Shown in pieces: positions 8,615 to 15,767 of a stretch of 32,509 nt of DNA. Location of the stretch: contig JAADIB010000149.1 in NCBI GenBank assembly GCA_013151565.1, positions 1 through 32,509 on the forward strand, read 5' to 3'. Position 1 is the stretch's first letter; the number at the start of each line of letters is the position of its first letter. A program made the translations under genes and the position numbers. The notes under the pieces are model-generated. The model did no database searches, had not been told where the DNA came from, and was given only the letters and a program-made list of their open reading frames with translations. Origin of the DNA: Chlorobiota bacterium (GTDB taxonomy: Bacteria; Bacteroidota; Ignavibacteria; Ignavibacteriales; Melioribacteraceae).

Positions 8615-10180
8615 TTATAAATAATCTTGCGTAATTTCTTTCCCGGTTTTAGCATCAAGGAATCTGAATGCTTGAGGATTCACATCGGTTTTTTCTTCCA
8701 ATTTTATACGCACAAAATATTTTAACTGCAGTTTTTTGATAGTTGAGAATGGTCCTTCTCTCAATTTCAATCCCAAGGAATTATGCACCAGCAAGCGTAA
8801 AGAATGTTTATTCCCTTCGTTTTTATATCTTTGCAGCCAGCGATCAATTTCGTGCATTAAACTTGATTTTTTCTGCATAATACCGGTTCCATTACAAAAA
8901 TGGCAAATCTCATGAGTGGATTCCAAGATATTTTCACGAATTCGCTCACGTGTTATCTGCATCAAGCCGAAATCTGTCATCGGCAGCATTGCAATTTTTG
9001 CACGATCTTTCTTGAATTCTTTTTTCAGTTCATCATAAATTTTCTTTCGGTTCCTATCTTCCTCAAGATCGATAAAATCAACAACAACAAGTCCGCCTAT
9101 ATCTCTTAACCTTAACTGGCGTGCAATTTCCCTAGCTGCTTCCAGATCGGTTTTAAGAGAATTTAGCTCTTGCTCCTTTTTAGCCGCATAACGTCCGCTG
9201 TTAACATCAATTACAGACATTGCCTCGGTATGTTCAATAAATAAGTAACCTCCGCTGGGAAGATCGACCTTTCTGGTCATTATACTCTTTATCTGCTCTT
9301 CTATCCTGAATTCCTCGTATATCGGAACCGAGCTTTTGTATAGATTGATCTTATCAAGCAATTCGGGTTGATGAGTATTGATATAGCTTCGAATTTCTTT
9401 AAAAAGCTTTTTCGAATCTATAAAAATATTAGAAACGTCAGGAGTAAAAAGATCTCTGATAACACTGATAGTTGTACTGAGATCCCTATAAATCAAGTAT
9501 GGAGGAGAATTTTTCTTAACTTCTTCCTGTATCTGCTCCCACGTTTTGACCAAGAAATTCAAGTCAGCTTTTAATGCTTCCTCGCTTTGGTCTCTAGAAG
9601 CGGTTCTTATAATCAAACCGCAATTCGAAGGAATAATTCCCCTGGCTAAATTTTTCAGTCTTTTACGTTCTTTGTAATCGGATATCTTTCTTGATATACC
9701 GATCTGTTTTTCATATGGTATAAGAACACAAAATCTTCCGGGGATGGAGATTGAACTGGAAACTCTAACTCCCTTACCTTTTACCGGTTCTTTCAGAATT
9801 TGGACTAAAATTTCCTGTCCTTTTTTCAGTTTTGGATATTGTCTTGATCTGGTTTCCTTCTTTTCATCATTTCCGTGCTGAGTCTTATTCGGTTCATCCT
9901 CTTCAGGCTCGGCAACGAAATCATCATCGGCAAAATTAAGATTATCCCTTAAAGTATCACCGATATCAGAGAAATGAAGAAATCCATCATGTTTAAGTCC
10001 AATATCTATAAAGGCAGCTCGTATTCCGGGTAAAACTCTTGCAACTTTACCCAGATAAATATTGCCGACCATCCTACTTTTTTCCGGATGATCAACAAAA
10101 AAATCCACTAATTTTCCATCCTCAGTTATTGCTACCCTATTCTGAGAGGCAGTGGAACTAATAATAATTTCTTTTTGCAT
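8615..10180 (-). CDS. rng: Ribonuclease E/G family endoribonuclease
   Basis: This 521-residue endonuclease cleaves single-stranded AU-rich RNA in mRNA decay and rRNA maturation. The N-terminal S1 domain (residues about 36-150) contains GNIYLGKVARVLPGIRAAFI and is interrupted near 85-118 by an acidic, hydrophilic loop. The catalytic metal site is seen as Asp325 in VIDVNSGR and Asp368 in VVVDFIDLEEDRN. The zinc-link CHFC is at 426-429. The length and the absence of a long C-terminal degradosome scaffold fit RNase G-type proteins better than full E. coli RNase E. It lies 38 bases downstream of dusB and close to pnp, so two major RNA-decay enzymes are encoded together. Confidence 0.96.
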   Translation of the reverse strand: MQKEIIISSTASQNRVAITEDGKLVDFFVDHPEKSRMVGNIYLGKVARVLPGIRAAFIDIGLKHDGFLHFSDIGDTLRDNLNFADDDFVAEPEEDEPNKTQHGNDEKKETRSRQYPKLKKGQEILVQILKEPVKGKGVRVSSSISIPGRFCVLIPYEKQIGISRKISDYKERKRLKNLARGIIPSNCGLIIRTASRDQSEEALKADLNFLVKTWEQIQEEVKKNSPPYLIYRDLSTTISVIRDLFTPDVSNIFIDSKKLFKEIRSYINTHQPELLDKINLYKSSVPIYEEFRIEEQIKSIMTRKVDLPSGGYLFIEHTEAMSVIDVNSGRYAAKKEQELNSLKTDLEAAREIARQLRLRDIGGLVVVDFIDLEEDRNRKKIYDELKKEFKKDRAKIAMLPMTDFGLMQITRERIRENILESTHEICHFCNGTGIMQKKSSLMHEIDRWLQRYKNEGNKHSLRLLVHNSLGLKLREGPFSTIKKLQLKYFVRIKLEEKTDVNPQAFRFLDAKTGKEITQDYL

Positions 10181-10218
10181 TAAAACTTCTCACTTGTGAA
10201 CAAATTGATCAACTGACT

Positions 10219-11265
10219 TTATTTGTCCAGCCAAAACACAACTCGTTCACCAAATTTTTTGTTAATCAACTCACGATCTTCTGGCGGATAAAATCCTGCA
10301 TTTAATTTTTCCGTATGATCGTGAATTATTTCAATTTCATTTTCTATGGATTTAGCGCTTATTATTTTTTCTATCAGCGCATTTATTCCATCACAATTTT
10401 TGTAATACCAGATAATATTTTTTTTTGCTTTTATAGCAGCAATATTATCCGCATATTCTTTTGATAACAGTTCGCAATGATGAATTGATGTTTTCTCAAT
10501 TTCATTAAAACTTGGTTCGCCCGGATCAACTCCATTTTTAAGATATTCAGCATACCTGCTGAAAATAAATGGATTTCCAAGCGCTCCCCGTGCGATCATC
10601 ACGCTATCACAACTAGTTTCGGCAGTCATGTTAATTATATCTTGAGGAGTAAAAAGCGACCCATTTCCAATTACAGGAATATCTACAGCCTCTTTGACCT
10701 TTTTTATCCATTCCCACATAGGTTTATCTTTATAGCGGGAATTCCTGGCGCGTGCATGTATAAATATGAGTGATGCGCCATTATCTTGAGCAACTTGAGC
10801 GCTTTCTAAAATATTTACTCTGTTTATACTTTGCCCAAGACGCAATTTTACCGAAACCGGTATATCATCAGCAGCCGAAACCATTGCTTTGACCAACTCT
10901 CCCATCAGCAGCGGATTATCCAGAATTGCCGCTCCGAGATTGTGTTTGGTCACATTTTGCACCGAACATCCAAAGTTAATATCAATTAAATCAGGCTTAT
11001 ATCTTTTTATTTCCGTTACTGCCTGATAAAGATAATCCGGCTCATTACCAATTAATTGCACGCCAATTGGTTTCTCATCTCTGGAATAAGCAAACTGCCG
11101 AAGCGCATAAAACTCGTTATCAACAATACCTTTGGCACTAACCATCTGGGTAAATGTTAATCCGGCACCGTACTCTTTGCAAATTTTTCTGAAAGGAGCA
11201 TCCGAAACGTCAGCCATGGGCGCCACAAATAATTTGCTGCCTAAATCTAACTTACCAAGTTTCAA
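10219..11265 (-). CDS. dusB: tRNA-dihydrouridine synthase (DusB-like)
   Basis: This 348-residue FMN enzyme reduces uridine to dihydrouridine in tRNA D-loops. The TIM barrel begins KLFVAPMADVSDAPFRKI. It carries PIGVQLIGNEPD, the catalytic Cys100 in DINFGC, VSVKLRLG, the conserved FIHARARNSRYKD and PVIGNGSLFTPQD, and the phosphate-binding end SVMIARGALGNPFIF. The residue after the catalytic Cys is Ser, where most Dus proteins have Pro (GCP), so this may be a distinct subgroup. The start is TTG, supported by an AAAGGGA Shine-Dalgarno sequence and by the match of the N terminus to the family. It follows pnp across a 73-base gap that holds a candidate terminator. Confidence 0.93.
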   Translation of the reverse strand: MKLGKLDLGSKLFVAPMADVSDAPFRKICKEYGAGLTFTQMVSAKGIVDNEFYALRQFAYSRDEKPIGVQLIGNEPDYLYQAVTEIKRYKPDLIDINFGCSVQNVTKHNLGAAILDNPLLMGELVKAMVSAADDIPVSVKLRLGQSINRVNILESAQVAQDNGASLIFIHARARNSRYKDKPMWEWIKKVKEAVDIPVIGNGSLFTPQDIINMTAETSCDSVMIARGALGNPFIFSRYAEYLKNGVDPGEPSFNEIEKTSIHHCELLSKEYADNIAAIKAKKNIIWYYKNCDGINALIEKIISAKSIENEIEIIHDHTEKLNAGFYPPEDRELINKKFGERVVFWLDK

Positions 11266-11289
11266 TGATGTCCCTTTCTATTCTTAAAC

Positions 11290-11312
11290 AAAAAGAACGA
11301 TGTCGGGTAATA
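11290..11312 (-). terminator. Candidate terminator between pnp and dusB
   Basis: On the minus strand, just after the pnp stop, the arms GATG-C-TGGGT and ACCCG-A-CATC flank an ATT loop, with one internal mismatch and one G-T wobble. They are followed by a T-rich run (GTTCTTTTTGTTT). It would end the rpsO-pnp transcript ahead of dusB, or attenuate read-through. The imperfect stem keeps confidence moderate. Confidence 0.55.
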
Positions 11313-11338
11313 CCCAGCATCACACTTTAAAAGAACAA

Positions 11339-13453
11339 TTAGTCTTTCTTTTCTTCTTTTGACTTATCCTTAGACTCGTCATTTAATACAGCTTTTCTCG
11401 AAAGACTGAATTTCCCGTTTTCCATTTTTAGTAATTTTACTTTTATCTTGTCGCCCTCTTTAAGAACATCTGAAACTTTATTAATCCTCTCATTGGAAAT
11501 TTGAGAGATGTGCAGAAGTCCTTGAGTACCGGGAACGAATTCAACAAAAGCCCCGAAGTCAGTTATTTTTATAACCGTACCTTCATATTCATGACCAATT
11601 TCAGGATCGGTAACTAAAGCTTTAATTACTTCTTTTGCCTTTCTGGCATCCTCGGTATTTACGCCGGCAATACTTACCTTACCGTCTTCTTCAATGTTTA
11701 TCTCAACACCAAAATCCTTTTGGATACCTTGAATGGTTTTACCACCGGAACCGATTACCGCTCCAATTTTATCCGGGTTTATCTGAATAAATAATAACGA
11801 CGGAGCAAATGGCGAAATAGCTTCACGCGGTTCGGTGATCGTTTCAGCCATCTTTCCTAAGATGTGCATTCTACCATCCTTTGCCTGCTTCAGAGCTGCT
11901 TCCATAATCTCATACGAGATACCCTGAATCTTAATATCCATCTGAATTGCAGTTATTCCTTTATCGGAACCTGCAACTTTAAAATCCATATCGCCGAGAT
12001 GATCTTCATTACCAAGTATATCACTTAGAACTGCGTAATTATCTTCTTCTTTAACCAATCCCATTGCAATACCGGCAATTGGAGCTTTTACAGGAACACC
12101 GCCATCCATCAATGCTAACGAACCGGCACAAACCGTTGCCATTGACGATGAACCATTCGATTCCAAAATGTCAGAATTAATTCTGACAGTATAAGGGAAT
12201 TTTTCCTTCGGAGGAATGATATACTTCAGCGCACGCTCGGCTAAATTACCATGACCAACTTCTCTTCTTCCAACTCCGCCGTATCGACCGGTTTCGCCGA
12301 CACTGAATGGAGGAAAGTTGTAATGAAGCATGAAAGACTTTTTAAATTCATCGCCAAGTCCGTCAATTATTTGCTCGTCTCTTGAAGTCCCTAAAGTCAA
12401 CGTTGTTAAACTTTGAGTTTCTCCGCGAGTAAACAAACCGGAGCCGTGGGTTCTTGGAATTATGCCAACCTCAGAAGAAATCGGACGAATATCGGTTAAG
12501 CCTCTGCCGTCAAGTCTTTTACCTTCTTCCAATATCCTTTTGCGCATTAACTCTTTTTCAATATCATGAATTACATTTTTTATAGCGCCTTCTTCTTCGG
12601 GATATTTTTCAGCAAGTTTTTCAATAACCTCTTCTGTTATCTCATCATTTTTTGCGTATCTATCTTCTTTTGCTAAAACGGTGGAAACAACATCTTTGAA
12701 TTTATCGTAAGCAAGCTCATGAACATCTTTTACCAATTCTTCATTAACTTCCTTAGCTTCAACCTGCATTTTCGGTCTACCGCAAGCTTCAACAAGTTCT
12801 TTCTGCACGGCGATCAGCTTCTGAATTTCTGAATGAGCAAATTTTAGAGCTTCCAGCAAATCTTCCTCGCCAACCTCTTTGGACTCACCTTCAACCATCA
12901 TGATTGAACTTTCGGTCCCTGCAATAGTAAGTTCCAGATCGCTCTCTTCAATCTGCTGCACAGTCGGATTAACAATAAGCTCACCGTTAACTTTTCCAAC
13001 CCTTATTTCACCGATCGGCTCGAGGAAAGGAATATCCGAGATAGCCAAAGCCGCCGAAGCGCCTACAGCCGCGACTACATCGGGATCGTTCTCACCATCA
13101 TACGAATAGACAAATGCAGCAATTTGAGTATCGTTACTGTAATCACTGGGAAAAAGAGGTCTGATCGGTCTGTCGATCAATCGTCCGCTTAAAATTTCTT
13201 TTTCAGTCGGTCTGCCTTCCCTCTTGAAAAAACCGCCCGGTATTTTACCCGCAGCAAATGCTTTTTCTTTATATTCAACAGAAAGAGGGAAATAATCCAA
13301 CTCTGTATTAGGTTTTTTTGAAGCTACGGCAGTAACCAAAACCATTGTATCACCATATTGCACCATTACAGCGCCATTAGCCTGTTTAGCTAATTTACCG
13401 GTTTCGATTGTTAGTTTTTTTCCACCGATTTCTACTTCTTTTGTAATAATCAT
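11339..13453 (-). CDS. pnp: Polyribonucleotide nucleotidyltransferase (PNPase)
   Basis: This 704-residue phosphorolytic 3'-to-5' exoribonuclease forms a trimer and acts in mRNA turnover. It has two RNase PH-like domains: the first with YFPLSVEYKEKAFAAGKIPGG and GRLIDRPIRPLFP, the second with RTHGSGLFTRGETQSL and the metal-site region GDMDFKVAGSDKGITAIQMD. A KH domain (GAVIGSGGKTIQGIQ, about 565-600) and an S1 domain (YEGTVIKITDFGAFVEFVPG, about 622-690) follow. A lysine/glutamate tail ends the protein, and the length is standard. It starts 10 bases after rpsO, the conserved rpsO-pnp pair. In E. coli pnp is autoregulated through RNase III, but no comparable large stem is visible in the short spacer here. 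Confidence 0.99.
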   Translation of the reverse strand: MIITKEVEIGGKKLTIETGKLAKQANGAVMVQYGDTMVLVTAVASKKPNTELDYFPLSVEYKEKAFAAGKIPGGFFKREGRPTEKEILSGRLIDRPIRPLFPSDYSNDTQIAAFVYSYDGENDPDVVAAVGASAALAISDIPFLEPIGEIRVGKVNGELIVNPTVQQIEESDLELTIAGTESSIMMVEGESKEVGEEDLLEALKFAHSEIQKLIAVQKELVEACGRPKMQVEAKEVNEELVKDVHELAYDKFKDVVSTVLAKEDRYAKNDEITEEVIEKLAEKYPEEEGAIKNVIHDIEKELMRKRILEEGKRLDGRGLTDIRPISSEVGIIPRTHGSGLFTRGETQSLTTLTLGTSRDEQIIDGLGDEFKKSFMLHYNFPPFSVGETGRYGGVGRREVGHGNLAERALKYIIPPKEKFPYTVRINSDILESNGSSSMATVCAGSLALMDGGVPVKAPIAGIAMGLVKEEDNYAVLSDILGNEDHLGDMDFKVAGSDKGITAIQMDIKIQGISYEIMEAALKQAKDGRMHILGKMAETITEPREAISPFAPSLLFIQINPDKIGAVIGSGGKTIQGIQKDFGVEINIEEDGKVSIAGVNTEDARKAKEVIKALVTDPEIGHEYEGTVIKITDFGAFVEFVPGTQGLLHISQISNERINKVSDVLKEGDKIKVKLLKMENGKFSLSRKAVLNDESKDKSKEEKKD

Positions 13454-13463
13454 TTTTACCTTC

Positions 13464-13733
13464 TTATTTTCTTATTTTCAATTCTTTAATTATGCTTCTA
13501 TATCTTTCAATGTCTTTACCGCTAATATAATCAAGCAATCTTCTTCTTTTCCCTACCATCATCATCAGTCCTCTTCTGGAAGCATGGTCTTTTTTATGCT
13601 CGTTGAAGTGAGTAGTAAGTTTGTTGATCCGCGCAGTCAGCAAGGCAATTTGCACTTCAGCTTTACCGCTGTCTTTTCCGTTTTCACCAAACTTTTCGAT
13701 GATCTCCTGTTTTTCTTCTTTTGTTAAATTCAT
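13464..13733 (-). CDS. rpsO: 30S ribosomal protein S15
   Basis: This 89-residue protein is the normal length for S15, which binds the 16S rRNA central domain early in 30S assembly. Characteristic segments are [37 protein letters not shown] and [20 protein letters not shown] clear AGGAG Shine-Dalgarno sequence sits before the ATG. It lies between ribF (56 bases upstream) and pnp (10 bases downstream). S15 often represses its own translation through structure in the mRNA leader. The 56-base spacer could hold such a site but shows no obvious pseudoknot by eye. Confidence 0.99.
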   Translation of the reverse strand: MNLTKEEKQEIIEKFGENGKDSGKAEVQIALLTARINKLTTHFNEHKKDHASRRGLMMMVGKRRRLLDYISGKDIERYRSIIKELKIRK

Positions 13734-13789
13734 TTTGTAACTCCTATATATTATTAATTCGATTAGATTTCAGAATTACCCAAAATCCA

Positions 13790-14725
13790 TTAGTTAATTA
13801 TTGATCCAATATATTGGATCGATTTTCTTTTATCTCTTTCTATTTGATAAATCAATTCCTCTTTAGATTCAAACTTTTTCTCGTCTCTCAATCTTTTAAG
13901 CATTGACACTTTAATCTCTTCGCCATAAATATCTTTATTGAATTCTATTAAATGAACTTCAATAATCACACTGGTTGTATCAGAAAAAGTTGGTCTAACT
14001 CCAATATTCATTACACCATAGACCGTATTATTTTGAATTTCACATTCAACTATATACACTCCGTTTTTCGGTATAAGTTTTCTTTTGTTTTCAACTTCAA
14101 TATTTGCAGTCGGAAATCCTAAAATTGTTCCTCTCGCCACACCTTTAACAACCTTGCCGTGAAAACAATAATTCCGATCGAGCAACTCAGCCGCTAATTC
14201 GATCTTTCCTTCCAATAGCGCATTACGAATAAGAGTACTGCTTACAACATATTCGTTTTTAGAAACGGGTTCAACGATTTCAACAGTAAAATCATTTTCC
14301 ATTCCCAACTTTTTCAGTTGGTCTTCATTTCCGCCGCGATCTTTTCCGAATTTATGATCGTGACCAATAATGATATGCTTAGCGCCGATCTTTTCGCAAA
14401 CAATATTTTTAACAAAATCTTCCGAAGATCGCTCGGAAAATTCCTTTGTAAAATTCACAACTAATAAATTACTTACTCCCAACGATTCTAACAATTCAAT
14501 TTTCTCTTCCAAAGTTGAAAGCAGCTTAATGTTATAATCCGACACAACCGTTCTCGGATGTGGTTCAAACGTGATAACCACATCTCGCAAGTTATTTTTT
14601 TCAGCATAACTTTTAAGTCTAAAGATAATATCTCTATGCCCCGCATGAACACCGTCAAATGTTCCAATAGTCAGCACCGAATTTACATCTTTTCCTATTT
14701 CATCTATCGATCTAAATATCTGCAT
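13790..14725 (-). CDS. ribF: Bifunctional riboflavin kinase / FAD synthetase
   Basis: This 311-residue two-domain enzyme makes FMN and then FAD. The N-terminal adenylyltransferase domain has the nucleotide-binding TIGTFDGVHAGHRDII (about residues 20-35), VVITFEPHPR and IIIGHDHKFGKDRGG. The C-terminal riboflavin kinase domain has GTILGFPTANIEVENKRK, PKNGVYIVECEI, VYGVMNIGVRPTF and the IYGEEIKVSMLKRLRDEKKF end. Length is typical. Its ATG directly abuts the TAG stop of truB with no spacer, which indicates tight coupling in the rimP-nusA-infB-rbfA-truB-ribF-rpsO operon. An 18-bp perfect palindrome lies in its last codons (see findings). Confidence 0.98.
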   Translation of the reverse strand: MQIFRSIDEIGKDVNSVLTIGTFDGVHAGHRDIIFRLKSYAEKNNLRDVVITFEPHPRTVVSDYNIKLLSTLEEKIELLESLGVSNLLVVNFTKEFSERSSEDFVKNIVCEKIGAKHIIIGHDHKFGKDRGGNEDQLKKLGMENDFTVEIVEPVSKNEYVVSSTLIRNALLEGKIELAAELLDRNYCFHGKVVKGVARGTILGFPTANIEVENKRKLIPKNGVYIVECEIQNNTVYGVMNIGVRPTFSDTTSVIIEVHLIEFNKDIYGEEIKVSMLKRLRDEKKFESKEELIYQIERDKRKSIQYIGSIIN

Positions 14726-15430
14726 CTAATCCGCAATAAAATTATTTTTCTTTTCAAACTCATCAACCGTAAGTGCATCTTCAGCTTTATATTTACCAAT
14801 TGCATCTCTATGTAATGCTTTCAAATATCCGCCGCAGCCAAGCTTTTCACCAAAATCGTCTGCAATTACCCTGATATATGTTCCTTTGGAACATCGTATC
14901 TTAAATTCAATCTCCGGTAAAGCAATTTTCAATATTTCAAATTCATAAACTGTAACAGTTCTTGGCTCTCTTTTTACTTCAACACCTTTTCGAGCAAGTT
15001 TATAAAGCGCTCTTCCCTTATGTTTCAGCGCCGAATACATCGGCGGGATCTGCTGAATTTCTCCAACAAAACTTTTCCTAATCTCATCAATCATTTCATC
15101 CGTAATATCAGCATAGCTTCTTTCTTTTATCACTTCAGTCTCAGCATCCATCGAAGGAGTCCTTTTCCCTAACTCAATTATTCCAGAATAAGTTTTTTCC
15201 AGGTCCTGGTACTTGTAAATCTCCTTCGTCTTTTTACCAACGCAAACAATAAGCAGTCCGGTTGCTGCAGGGTCAAGTGTACCTGCATGACCGACTTTTT
15301 TTACATTGACAATCTTTCGGATTCTATAAACCGCATTAAAGGAAGATTTACCTTTTTCCTTATCAATTAAAATAACCTCGCCCGAGGCGTAATCACAATT
15401 TGAAAGATCAGTTGACGCTTTAGTTATCAT
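14726..15430 (-). CDS. truB: tRNA pseudouridine(55) synthase
   Basis: TruB converts uridine 55 in the T-loop of nearly all tRNAs to pseudouridine and also acts as a tRNA folding chaperone. The catalytic motif GHAGTLDPAATGLL holds the nucleophilic Asp. IDKEKGKSSFNAVYRIRK precedes it, and PPMYSALKHKGRALYKLARKG and IRCSKGTYIRVIADDFGE follow. I start it at the ATG giving MITKASTDLS (234 residues), which overlaps the end of rbfA by 11 bases. The open frame continues 24 codons further upstream into rbfA, but that extension (MIFISMTHLIM...) is unlike the family and lies wholly within rbfA. Its stop abuts the ribF start. Confidence 0.96.
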   Translation of the reverse strand: MITKASTDLSNCDYASGEVILIDKEKGKSSFNAVYRIRKIVNVKKVGHAGTLDPAATGLLIVCVGKKTKEIYKYQDLEKTYSGIIELGKRTPSMDAETEVIKERSYADITDEMIDEIRKSFVGEIQQIPPMYSALKHKGRALYKLARKGVEVKREPRTVTVYEFEILKIALPEIEFKIRCSKGTYIRVIADDFGEKLGCGGYLKALHRDAIGKYKAEDALTVDEFEKKNNFIAD

Positions 15431-15767
15431 CTTTATGAATCTTTTTAAAAATGTTCTCCATCTTTTCAACATAATCAAGTGTGTCATCGATATAAAAATC
15501 AAGATCAGGTATATTTCTTAAGTGATTGATCTTTGAAGCCAATAGACTTCGTATATACCCTTTTATCTGATTCAGTTTATCGATCTTTTCCTCTCGATTT
15601 TCTTTTTCAAAAATTGAGATGTAGATCTTTGCACTTTTAAGATCGGGGGTTACCTTTACACTTGTTACTGTCAGCATTCCCAAAGAAGGATCTTGAATTT
15701 TATAAAGAAAAATCAAGCTGATCTCTTCTTTGATCAATTCTGCTATTTTTTCTAATCTTATGGACAT
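15420..15767 (-). CDS. rbfA: Ribosome-binding factor A
   Basis: This 115-residue KH-like protein binds the immature 30S subunit and helps mature the 16S rRNA 5' end, particularly in the cold. Family features are the opening RLEKIAELIKEEISLIF, the segment DPSLGMLTVTSVKVTPDLKS and the strand AKIYISIFEKE. The length is normal. Its ATG overlaps the last base of the infB stop (TAATG) and its 3' end overlaps truB by 11 bases, the usual compact order in the nusA-infB operon. Confidence 0.96.
   Translation of the reverse strand: MSIRLEKIAELIKEEISLIFLYKIQDPSLGMLTVTSVKVTPDLKSAKIYISIFEKENREEKIDKLNQIKGYIRSLLASKINHLRNIPDLDFYIDDTLDYVEKMENIFKKIHKDDN

Noticed and set aside
15431-15502. Upstream extension of truB with earlier start codons
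   Set aside because: The extension lies entirely inside rbfA and has no TruB-like sequence. The ATG at 15430 gives the usual N terminus and an 11-base overlap.
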